Assembly (NCBI GenBank): GCA_018822065.1
Contig: JAHJKV010000071.1
Coordinates: forward strand, 1-6,868
DNA from: Pseudomonadota bacterium
GTDB taxonomy: Bacteria; Desulfobacterota; Desulfovibrionia; Desulfovibrionales; Desulfovibrionaceae
Direction of reading: 5' to 3'
DNA length: 6,868 nucleotides
Under the pieces are notes generated by a model that saw nothing but the letters and a program-made list of their open reading frames with translations, did no database searches and was not told the origin of the DNA. The translations under genes were made by a program, and so were the position numbers. This document shows positions 1 to 5,407 of this stretch, in pieces; position 1 is the stretch's first letter; each line of letters opens with the position of its first letter.

Positions 1-863
1 GGACGCTTAATGCCGCCACCCGCAGCCATCGCTTCGAGCTCTTTAGTGGTGACCACGTTCTTGAACTTGCCGTAACCGAGCGGGGCAAGGTATTCGGCCT
101 TGCCGGGCACCCAGCCAGTGGCCAGGACCACGGAGCCGATGGACAGCTCTTCGCCGCCCACAACCGCGGTGTAGTGACCTGGCGCGCCCTTGAGTTCGGA
201 CACGGTAACGCCGGTCTTGACCGTAATCTTGGCACTGGCGTTCACGGCCTCGATCAGCGCGGGAATGGGGTTCGCTTCCAGAGCGGTGTAGGGGTCGGAC
301 ATGGGGAAGAACTTGTACATGCCGGCAGCCTTGCCGCCGAGCGCGTCTTCTTTCTCCACCAGCACGACATCCCGGCCAGCCTTGGCAGCATCCAGTGCCG
401 CGTTCAGACCGGTGAAGCCACCACCCAGCACCATGATGGTCGTATTGCAGGGTTCGATTTCCGGAGCAGGAACCTTGCTCTTGCTCAGGTAGGTGATGCC
501 CATGTTCACGTAGTCTTTGGCCTGCACCATCTGGAGGTCTTCGTATTTGGCGTCATCCTGGAAGGACCAGACGCCAAGTTCGCGCAGGGACACGCGATTG
601 ACCTGGGTGGCACCAAAGGCGAACACGTCCCATTTGGCACGAGGGGAGCAGGCGCAGATGACCACGCCGTCAAGCCCTTCGGCCTTGATATCAGCCTCGA
701 TTTCAGCCTTGGCATCAGGCGAGCACAGAACGGAGTTGGTCTTCACCAGGGAGCACAGGGAACTGTGCTTGCCGTTCTTCGTGAACTCGGCCAGCGCCTC
801 GGTATCAATGCTGTCGGCGATGCCGCAGCCGCCGCAGATATATACACCAAGTTTCTCAGCCAT
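1..863 (-). CDS. qmoB: QmoB, HdrA-like flavoprotein subunit of the quinone-interacting membrane-bound oxidoreductase complex (5' part)
   Basis: The first 287 codons are present and the frame stays open to the left edge, so the C-terminal part (in the family a second, ferredoxin/MvhD-like region) lies outside. The protein begins MAEKLGVYICGGCG, with Cys10 and Cys13, further cysteines at 37 and 47, and a CACSPR motif at 70-75. This is the N-terminal cysteine pattern of HdrA-type proteins. An FAD-binding Rossmann motif, GGGFTG, lies at about 147-152, with an acidic residue (Glu170) ending the second strand in LVEK, followed by LGGKAAG and a later ATGW. In sulfate reducers QmoB joins QmoA on the cytoplasmic face of QmoC and is thought to carry electrons from menaquinol toward APS reductase; it may also take part in electron confurcation, which is unproven. 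The start follows the qmoA stop by 3 bases and has a GGGGAGGT ribosome site inside the qmoA end. The alternative reading, a generic HdrA, is less likely because qmoA and aprBA are adjacent. Confidence 0.93.
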   Translation of the reverse strand, partial: MAEKLGVYICGGCGIADSIDTEALAEFTKNGKHSSLCSLVKTNSVLCSPDAKAEIEADIKAEGLDGVVICACSPRAKWDVFAFGATQVNRVSLRELGVWSFQDDAKYEDLQMVQAKDYVNMGITYLSKSKVPAPEIEPCNTTIMVLGGGFTGLNAALDAAKAGRDVVLVEKEDALGGKAAGMYKFFPMSDPYTALEANPIPALIEAVNASAKITVKTGVTVSELKGAPGHYTAVVGGEELSIGSVVLATGWVPGKAEYLAPLGYGKFKNVVTTKELEAMAAGGGIKR

Positions 864-866
864 GAT

Positions 867-2111
867 TTACCTCCCCACCACGTTTTGGATGGCTTTCAGG
901 GCGGCGCCAGTGGCGGTCTGGGCCGTCTTCATGACGTCCAGAGGCAGCTTGGCGCAACCGGCGGCAACGACGCCAGCCATTTCACCGATGATGAAGCCAT
1001 CAGCGTCCTGGGCGAGGGCCATGGGGAGCTTCTCGCCAGCGAGGCTGGGCTGCATGCCGGTAGCCAGCACCACCAAGTCGAAGGTCTCGTCGGACTTGAT
1101 GCCAGTGGTCGCGTTTTCGACGGTGACGACCGGGTTCTTGTCCGCGTCTTCCTTGATCGCCGCAACCTTGCCCTTGACCAGGGAGAGGTTCGCGTCGTCA
1201 ATGGCGAGGGCCTTGAACTTGTCGTAGCGGCCCGGAGTACGCAGGTCGATGTAGTATACAGTGACCTTGGCGTTCGGGTTGCTTTCGCGGACGTACTTGA
1301 GCTGCTTGAGCGAAGCCATGCAGCAGATGTAGGAACAATAGTTCAGATGGTTCTGGTCGCGGGAGCCGGCGCACTGCACGAAGGCGATCCGTTTGGGCTC
1401 GACACCATCGCTGGGCCGCGCAATCTTGCCATCGGTGGGGCCGGACGGGGAAGCCAATCGTTCCATCTGCATGTTGGAGATGACGTTGGCAAGACGACCA
1501 GCGCCCAGGTTCTCGAGGTTCTCGAGGGGATAGGGCTTCCAGCCGGTGGCCATGATGATGGTACCGACGTTGTAGGAAACGGTCTTTGCCGCGTCATCGA
1601 GTACCACGGCGTCGTACGGACAGGCTGCCTTGATGGCGGCCAGTTCGGCGGTGGAGGCATTTTCAGCATCCACGACGTAGCGCTGGGGGAAAGCGAAAAG
1701 ATGCGTGGTATAGGCGGTCTTGCGCTCACCCACACCGAGGTCGAATTCGCTGGTCACGGTCGTGGTGGCAGCGTCAACGCACTTGCCGCAGCAGGTGCAC
1801 TTCTCGTTGACGTGCCGCGGGTTGATGGTGACATCCACGTTGAAGTCGCCGACAGACCCGGAGACCTTGGTCACCTCGGCCATGGTCAGAAACTTCACTT
1901 TCGGATTGTTTTTGATCCGCTGGAATTGGATCTCGAGTCCACAGGAGGGCGGGCACAGTTTCGGGAAGTACTTATTCAACTGTGCCACTCTTCCGCCGAG
2001 GTACGGGTTTTTCTCAACGATGATGACATCGTACCCGACTTCAGCGGCCTCCAAGGCGGCGGTGATTCCTGCGAATCCTCCGCCGATTACGAGAATACTG
2101 TTGTTCGACAT
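867..2111 (-). CDS. qmoA: QmoA, HdrA-like FAD/iron-sulfur subunit of the Qmo complex
   Basis: This 414-residue soluble flavoprotein is a short HdrA homologue. It starts MSNNSILVIGGGFAG, where GGGFAG at 10-15 is the FAD dinucleotide-binding motif and Glu33 in IVEK is the expected ribose-binding acid. CPPSCG at 53-58 and the cluster CTCCGKC at 105-111 are cysteine groups able to hold iron-sulfur clusters. ATGW at 188-191 is a second flavoprotein signature, and CAGSRD at 247-252 followed by CSYICCM at 259-265 is the HdrA-type C-terminal motif. In Desulfovibrio the QmoABC complex links the quinone pool to AprBA and is required for growth on sulfate. The chosen ATG at 2111 lies 7 bases after GGAGG. 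An in-frame ATG two codons earlier (2117) is only 1 base from it and is unlikely to be used. The gene is separated from aprA by a strong terminator and is tightly coupled to qmoB. No frameshift or missing motif is seen. Confidence 0.95.
   Translation of the reverse strand: MSNNSILVIGGGFAGITAALEAAEVGYDVIIVEKNPYLGGRVAQLNKYFPKLCPPSCGLEIQFQRIKNNPKVKFLTMAEVTKVSGSVGDFNVDVTINPRHVNEKCTCCGKCVDAATTTVTSEFDLGVGERKTAYTTHLFAFPQRYVVDAENASTAELAAIKAACPYDAVVLDDAAKTVSYNVGTIIMATGWKPYPLENLENLGAGRLANVISNMQMERLASPSGPTDGKIARPSDGVEPKRIAFVQCAGSRDQNHLNYCSYICCMASLKQLKYVRESNPNAKVTVYYIDLRTPGRYDKFKALAIDDANLSLVKGKVAAIKEDADKNPVVTVENATTGIKSDETFDLVVLATGMQPSLAGEKLPMALAQDADGFIIGEMAGVVAAGCAKLPLDVMKTAQTATGAALKAIQNVVGR
870..876 (-). 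promoter_or_regulatory. qmoB ribosome binding site inside the 3' end of qmoA
   Basis: The minus strand reads GGGGAGG TAAATC ATG. The GGAGG core is 6 bases before the qmoB ATG, forms the last two sense codons of qmoA and leads directly into its TAA stop. This layout is typical of translational coupling, which would keep QmoA and QmoB in equal amounts. The coupling is inferred. Confidence 0.8.
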
Positions 2112-2220
2112 TCTCATTCCTCCCTAGATTTCTATGCATGGCCTAGCCACAAAATGGCCAAAACCCAGGCAAGGACTGCCTGTCCCAGACCGGGTTCAGA
2201 CCACTTTCAGAACCGTAACT
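2112..2220 (-). promoter_or_regulatory. qmo leader and probable promoter region
   Basis: About 110 bases lie between the aprBA terminator and the qmoA start. Because that terminator is strong, a promoter for qmo is expected here, but I see no convincing -35/-10 pair. Visible structure includes GGTCTG twice on the minus strand with starts 11 bases apart (plus-strand CAGACC at 2186-2191 and 2197-2202), and an inverted repeat CAGGCA/TGCCTG at 2166-2171 and 2177-2182 with a 5-base loop. The repeats could be an operator or a leader hairpin. Function is inferred only from position. Confidence 0.4.
2119..2124 (-). promoter_or_regulatory. qmoA ribosome binding site that decides the start codon
   Basis: The minus strand reads AGGGAGGA ATG AGA ATG TCG. 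Counting from the end of GGAGG, the first ATG is 1 base away, too close for initiation, while the second is 7 bases away. The second also gives the N-terminus MSNN followed at once by the flavin-binding strand, so it is the better start. Confidence 0.75.
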
Positions 2221-2224
2221 CATT

Positions 2225-2261
2225 AAGAAAAGGCGGCTGCGGACCAGGTCCGCAGCCGCCT
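2225..2261 (-). terminator. Intrinsic terminator downstream of aprA
   Basis: The arms AGGCGGCTGCGGACC (2231-2245) and GGTCCGCAGCCGCCT (2247-2261) are perfect 15-base complements around a single base, so a stem of about 13-14 bp with a tiny loop can form. On the minus strand, the direction of aprA transcription, it is followed by TTTTCTTAA, a short T tract. It starts 14 bases after the aprA stop codon. The very GC-rich stem suggests efficient termination, making aprBA a unit largely separate from qmoABC, although some read-through is possible. Confidence 0.88.
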
Positions 2262-2274
2262 GTATTAATCCCGA

Positions 2275-4269
2275 CTAGGCAGTGGGGATGATCTGGTAGT
2301 AGGGCTTCTTGAAGATGGTGGTCTCGCCGGTGGCGGGATCATACTTCGAGTTGCAGAAGCACTTCCACTTGGAGTCATCCAGGCCCATGAAGTCGCCGCG
2401 ATAGTAGAAGCCCGGGTAACGGGATTCTTCACGGAAGTCGATGTGCTGCATGTGCAGGCGCACAGTCCACAGACGGTGGAACTGCTCCCAGCAGCGCATG
2501 AGTTCGTGCAGGTCGCGGGCAGCCAGCTTCTGAGAGTCCTCTTCGAGCATGCTCATCAGCCAGAAGCCGGTGTTGAGCAGAGCTTTGGAGGTCATGTACA
2601 GGGTAGCAACACCACCACCGTATTCATCGGTGCACTTAATGAGGCGCATCATGAAGTTCTTGGGGGTGATGTAGGCGGGGTTCACGACGGGGTCGGTGGA
2701 ACCGCCCTTGTTCGCTTCGTAGGTGTAGTAAGGCTGGTAGATCACCTTGGCGAGATCAGCAGCTTTTTCCTTCAAGGTGGGCTTGAAGTCTTTGTGGTCG
2801 TTGATCCAACGGACCATCTGCTTGCCACAAATGCGGCCTTCAGCGTGGGAACCGGAGGAGAACTTGTGGCCGGAGGCGCCAACGCCGTCCGCGCAAGTCC
2901 AGAGGCCGTTAACAGTGGTCATACGGTTGTAGACTTTGCCGTTGTCAGCGCGGACTTTGTACTCTTCGGGAACCCAAGGTTCGTCCGGACCGGAAACCCA
3001 GATACCGCAGCAACCGGAGTGAGAACCGAGCAGGTAAGGCTCAGTGGGCATGATCTCGGAGCCACGCTCTTCAGGAGCGCAGTTGGTGGCGGCCCAGAGG
3101 TTGGCCTGGCCAACGCACATGTCCAGGAAGTCTTCCCAAGCCTCGGACTCAAGGTGCTTCTGCTCTTCGGGAGTCATGGTCTCGAAGGTGGTGAGCAGGG
3201 CGGTCTTGGTGTCCATGTAGATCGGACCACGACCTTCGCGCATTTCGCGAAGCATCATGTGGTTACGCAGGCAGGTGGGGATGACGTGACCCTTGGCGTA
3301 GCCGCGATCCTCGTAAGGCTTCAGCATGGCACGGTTGGTCTCGCAGTAGTCTTCACCCTTGTAGTTGGTGGCTTTGGCCTTGAAGAGCAGGAACCAGGCG
3401 CCGACCGGGCCGTAACCGTCTTTGAAGCGAGCGGGGACGAAGCGGTTTTCCATCATCGTCATCTCGCCGCCGACCTGGGCGACCATGGTGTAGGTGGAAC
3501 CAGCGTTCCAAACCGGGTACCAAGCGCGACCCATGCCCTCACCGGTGGAGCGGGGGCGGAAGACGTTGACTGCGCCGCCGCAAGCGACGACAGCAGCGTT
3601 GCAGGTGAAGACGTAGACTTTGTTCTCACGGGTGGAGAAGCCGACGGCACCAGCAATGCGGTTGGGGGTATTGGCATCAAGCAGCATCTTAACGATGAAG
3701 ATGCGCTCCATGTAACGGTCTTCGCCAAGAGCGTTCTTCGCGGCCTCGGCCACGATGCACTTGTAGGACTCACCGTTGATCATCATCTGCCAGCGGCCGG
3801 AGCGGACGCAAGCGTCGCCCTTGCGCAGGGACAGGCCCTGAGCTTTGGCTTTGGCGCCATCGACGTTCTTGCCGTCTTTCTTGATCCAGCAGGGGAGGCC
3901 CCACTCTTCAAACAGATGGACGGAATCATCAACGTGGCGGCCCAGGTCGAAGATCAGGTCTTCGCGAACCAGGCCCATCAAGTCGGTGCGGACCATGCGG
4001 ACGTAGTCGTCAGCATCGTTGTCACCGAGGTAGGTGTTGATGGCGGACAGGCCCTGTGCGACGGCGCCGGAGCGGTCGAGGGCGGCCTTGTCAAGCAACA
4101 TGATGGAGATGTCGCCGCCGACTTTGTCAGCCCAGCGGACGGCCTCGAAGGCCACGCCACAGTTACCCATGCCACCACCGACCATCAGCAGGTCGGCGTG
4201 CATTTCAATAACTTCAGGCTCGGCGAGAGCAACACCTTTGGAAGCTTCTTTCATAGGAAGCAGAGGCAT
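2275..4269 (-). CDS. aprA: Adenylylsulfate (APS) reductase, alpha subunit (FAD)
   Basis: AprA is the catalytic flavoprotein that reduces APS to sulfite and AMP in the cytoplasm, via an FAD N5-sulfite adduct, as a heterodimer with AprB. The 664-residue length matches Desulfovibrio AprA. The FAD motif GGGMGNCG lies at 31-38 after LLMV, and ALDRSGAVAQGLSAIN follows, typical of the fumarate reductase/succinate dehydrogenase flavoprotein superfamily. RFVPAR at 276-281 and the His in GSHSGCCG (His417) fall where the family places its active-site arginine and histidine; this correspondence is by motif and position, not alignment. WTCADGVGASG at 457 onward is the C-terminal FAD-binding signature. AGGAGG stands 5 bases before the ATG; the in-frame Met6 has no such site. 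It follows aprB by 65 bases and ends just before a strong terminator. The electron donor is thought to be the Qmo complex encoded next. No defects are seen. A reverse-type (sulfur-oxidising) enzyme is possible in principle, but the context and short AprB favour reduction. Confidence 0.98.
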   Translation of the reverse strand: MPLLPMKEASKGVALAEPEVIEMHADLLMVGGGMGNCGVAFEAVRWADKVGGDISIMLLDKAALDRSGAVAQGLSAINTYLGDNDADDYVRMVRTDLMGLVREDLIFDLGRHVDDSVHLFEEWGLPCWIKKDGKNVDGAKAKAQGLSLRKGDACVRSGRWQMMINGESYKCIVAEAAKNALGEDRYMERIFIVKMLLDANTPNRIAGAVGFSTRENKVYVFTCNAAVVACGGAVNVFRPRSTGEGMGRAWYPVWNAGSTYTMVAQVGGEMTMMENRFVPARFKDGYGPVGAWFLLFKAKATNYKGEDYCETNRAMLKPYEDRGYAKGHVIPTCLRNHMMLREMREGRGPIYMDTKTALLTTFETMTPEEQKHLESEAWEDFLDMCVGQANLWAATNCAPEERGSEIMPTEPYLLGSHSGCCGIWVSGPDEPWVPEEYKVRADNGKVYNRMTTVNGLWTCADGVGASGHKFSSGSHAEGRICGKQMVRWINDHKDFKPTLKEKAADLAKVIYQPYYTYEANKGGSTDPVVNPAYITPKNFMMRLIKCTDEYGGGVATLYMTSKALLNTGFWLMSMLEEDSQKLAARDLHELMRCWEQFHRLWTVRLHMQHIDFREESRYPGFYYRGDFMGLDDSKWKCFCNSKYDPATGETTIFKKPYYQIIPTA

Positions 4270-4306
4270 AATTTCCTCCTAAACTTAGCGGTTGTTCAAG
4301 TTCTCT

Positions 4307-4334
4307 TTCGTTCTTTCTGCACGAGAAGAACGAA
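4307..4334 (-). repeat. Perfect 9-bp inverted repeat in the aprB-aprA spacer
   Basis: TTCGTTCTT (4307-4315) and AAGAACGAA (4326-4334) are exact reverse complements separated by 10 bases. The repeat begins at the base directly after the aprB TAG stop in the direction of transcription. No T tract follows on the minus strand (AGAGAACTTG), so it does not look like an ordinary terminator. A 3'-stabilising or processing hairpin that tunes aprB against aprA is one possibility. Confidence 0.7.
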
Positions 4335-4835
4335 CTAGATGCCGAAGTCAGTCTCGCCGTCTTTCCAGACGCGCTTGATATCAGCTTCGGAGACATCGAA
4401 CTTCTGGCCCATGGCTTCCTTGGGAATTACGAGCGCGGTCTCGGTGAAGAGCAGCTCGTTTTCCAGGTCGCCAGGCTCGGGCTTTCCGTCGTAAGGCTTG
4501 ATGGAGCCTTCCGGCGTGGTACGAATGGGGAACTTGAAGCGCTTCACAGAGCCGTTCCGGAACTTGACAGTCCACATGATGTCCTCAGCGGAACGCATCG
4601 GGATGCAGGTACCGCCGAGAGGGGCGAAGTCGCCGTAAGGGCGAGCTTCAATCGCACCCTGGGGGCAAATTTTGACGCAGCTGTAACATTCCCAGCACGC
4701 CTCAGGTTCCTGGTTGTAGGCCTTCATTTCATTGGGGTCCAGGATCATGAGGTCGTTCGGGCAGATGTACATGCAAGCGGTCTTTTCGCCACCCTTGCAG
4801 CCGTCACATTTCTCCGGGTTGACGAAGGTCGGCAT
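4335..4835 (-). CDS. aprB: Adenylylsulfate (APS) reductase, beta subunit (two [4Fe-4S] clusters)
   Basis: AprB is the electron-entry subunit of APS reductase and relays electrons to the FAD of AprA. The 166 residues match the family length. Two ferredoxin-type cysteine sets are visible: Cys10, Cys13, Cys21 and Cys25 followed by Pro (CDGC, then CMYICP), and Cys47, Cys50, Cys53 and Cys57 followed by Pro (CWECYSCVKICP). The enlarged loop between Cys13 and Cys21 is characteristic of AprB. Trp48, directly after Cys47, corresponds to the tryptophan described between the two clusters in the Archaeoglobus enzyme. The region after about residue 65 forms the beta-sheet and tail that bind AprA in known structures. 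AGGAGG sits 7 bases before the ATG. It is the first gene of the minus-strand series and faces sat across a 572-bp control region. No defects are seen. Confidence 0.98.
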   Translation of the reverse strand: MPTFVNPEKCDGCKGGEKTACMYICPNDLMILDPNEMKAYNQEPEACWECYSCVKICPQGAIEARPYGDFAPLGGTCIPMRSAEDIMWTVKFRNGSVKRFKFPIRTTPEGSIKPYDGKPEPGDLENELLFTETALVIPKEAMGQKFDVSEADIKRVWKDGETDFGI

Positions 4836-4861
4836 AGCATATCCTCCTAGATAAGGTTAAA

Positions 4862-4922
4862 AACTGAAATACAGTTACCGACAAATCCATTACCATCAAT
4901 ACAAGTTGCCCCAAGACGGGGC
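4862..4922 (-). promoter_or_regulatory. aprB 5' untranslated leader with two small hairpins
   Basis: Two short inverted repeats lie between the predicted aprB promoter and its ribosome site. GCCCC/GGGGC is at 4908-4912 and 4918-4922 with loop AAGAC, and AACTG/CAGTT is at 4862-4866 and 4872-4876 with loop AAATA (plus-strand letters). The first, GC-rich hairpin would lie near the predicted 5' end of the mRNA and could slow decay. No riboswitch class is recognised. Confidence 0.35.
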
Positions 4923-4935
4923 TAGGAAATGGGGA

Positions 4936-4962
4936 ATTAACAAGCCCGCCCTGAGGTGTCAA
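4936..4962 (-). promoter_or_regulatory. Predicted sigma70-type promoter of aprBA
   Basis: On the minus strand a perfect -35 hexamer TTGACA (plus 4957-4962) is followed after 15 bases by GTTAAT (plus 4936-4941), which matches 4 of 6 bases of the -10 consensus. The spacer is short and the -10 weak, so an activator or a shifted -10 is possible. Transcription would begin near 4929, giving a leader of about 95 bases. A Rex-like near-palindrome lies 5 bases upstream of the -35 (4968-4985). Confidence 0.5.
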
Positions 4963-4967
4963 GGAGA

Positions 4968-4985
4968 AAGTGAATTTTTGAACAA
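4968..4985. promoter_or_regulatory. Candidate Rex/HcpR-type operator upstream of aprB
   Basis: The minus strand reads TTGTTCA AAAA TTCACTT, agreeing with 10 of 14 defined positions of a Rex-type TTGTGAA-N4-TTCACAA palindrome. It lies 5 bases upstream of the predicted aprB -35. The match is imperfect and was found by eye in AT-rich DNA, so chance is a real alternative. Confidence 0.3.
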
Positions 4986-4998
4986 GCCCGGACTCATG

Positions 4999-5024
4999 GA
5001 AAAACCTAGAGTTTTTCACTCTGG
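4999..5024. repeat. Two overlapping, mutually exclusive inverted repeats
   Basis: GAAAAAC/GTTTTTC (4999-5005 and 5011-5017, loop CTAGA) overlaps CTAGAGT/ACTCTGG (5006-5012 and 5018-5024, loop TTTTC, one G-T pair if read as plus-strand RNA). Only one can form at a time. Whether the region is transcribed is unknown. Confidence 0.4.
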
Positions 5025-5080
5025 ACCGGCCTTAAATCTTCAATCTTCCTCAAACTTATTGCGATATCTTTTTTAGTGCA

Positions 5081-5109
5081 TGCAAAGCGCTCTTTGCAAC
5101 CTTTTTTTT
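5081..5109 (+). terminator. Orphan terminator-like hairpin with T8 tract
   Basis: TGCAAAG (5081-5087), loop CGCT, and CTTTGCA (5092-5098) form a perfect 7-bp stem, followed after ACC by eight T residues (5102-5109). This is the form of an intrinsic terminator on the plus strand. No plus-strand gene precedes it. It lies 164 bases before the predicted sat promoter, so it could end a small RNA, stop transcripts entering from antisense of aprB, or attenuate a longer sat transcript. Confidence 0.5.
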
Positions 5110-5183
5110 CCCAGAAGGACAAATTGTTCTCAATCTACCCAACGCATCGATTTTCTGTACTTTTTCATTGCACTTATTCCACA

Positions 5184-5205
5184 TTTATCTAGAGTTTATC
5201 TTGAG
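5184..5205. repeat. Tandem 11-bp direct repeat upstream of sat
   Basis: TTTATCTAGAG is followed at once by TTTATCTTGAG, identical at 10 of 11 positions. The 11-bp period is close to one helical turn, so both copies face the same side of the DNA. The pair lies about 68 bases upstream of the sat -35, a position suited to an activator site. The binding protein is unknown. Confidence 0.5.
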
Positions 5206-5272
5206 TAAGACTAGGACATATCCTTTATCCTCACCCTCAAAAACTGTTGTTGGGCAATGAGAAATTTAGGGC

Positions 5273-5302
5273 TTGACACAAGATTCACAATCTGGGCATA
5301 AA
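5273..5302 (+). promoter_or_regulatory. Predicted sigma70-type promoter of sat with an overlapping Rex-like site
   Basis: A perfect -35 TTGACA (5273-5278) is followed after 18 bases by CATAAA (5297-5302), 4 of 6 matches to the -10 consensus. Initiation near 5309 would leave a leader of about 100 bases. The 18 bases 5273-5290, TTGACACAAGATTCACAA, also match a Rex-type palindrome (TTGTGAA-N4-TTCACAA) at 11 of 14 defined positions, with the right half exact. A repressor bound there would cover the -35. Rex control of sat is established in Desulfovibrio vulgaris; its action here is inferred. Confidence 0.6.
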
Positions 5303-5407
5303 AGCATTCGTTTTGTACTGGGAAAACCCGTGGGATCGGCGTTGGTGCCATTTCACGACTCCTTAGGCTGAGGAAAAAAATATATCCTTATAATTGGAGG
5401 ACACAAC

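Larger units (their letters stand above)
4836..5407. other. Divergent control region between aprB and sat
   Basis: This 572-bp AT-rich stretch contains no credible gene on either strand. From left to right it holds the aprB ribosome site and leader, the aprB promoter, a Rex-like near-palindrome (4968-4985), two overlapping inverted repeats (4999-5024), a terminator-like hairpin with a T8 tract (5081-5109), a tandem 11-mer (5184-5205), the sat promoter (5273-5302), and the sat leader with its ribosome site GGAGG at 5396-5400. The length is generous for two promoters and leaves room for several regulator sites or a small RNA. Confidence 0.7.

Noticed and set aside
174..2291. A 705-residue plus-strand open frame antisense to qmoA and qmoB
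   Set aside because: It is the mirror of GC-biased coding DNA on the other strand, has low-complexity Gly/His/Val-rich composition, lacks a recognisable domain, and conflicts with the clear QmoA/QmoB motifs.
2443..4338. A 631-residue plus-strand open frame antisense to aprA
   Set aside because: AprA is unmistakable on the minus strand. The antisense frame results from strong codon bias and shows no family motif.
4804..5019. A 71-residue minus-strand frame upstream of aprB, overlapping its start
   Set aside because: It spans the predicted aprB promoter and leader, overlaps aprB out of frame, and has no convincing ribosome site or protein character.
5389..5394. TATAAT just upstream of sat, a perfect -10 hexamer
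   Set aside because: It lies 13 bases before the ATG and directly before the Shine-Dalgarno sequence. A start there would leave no room for the ribosome site, and no -35 is seen at the right distance.
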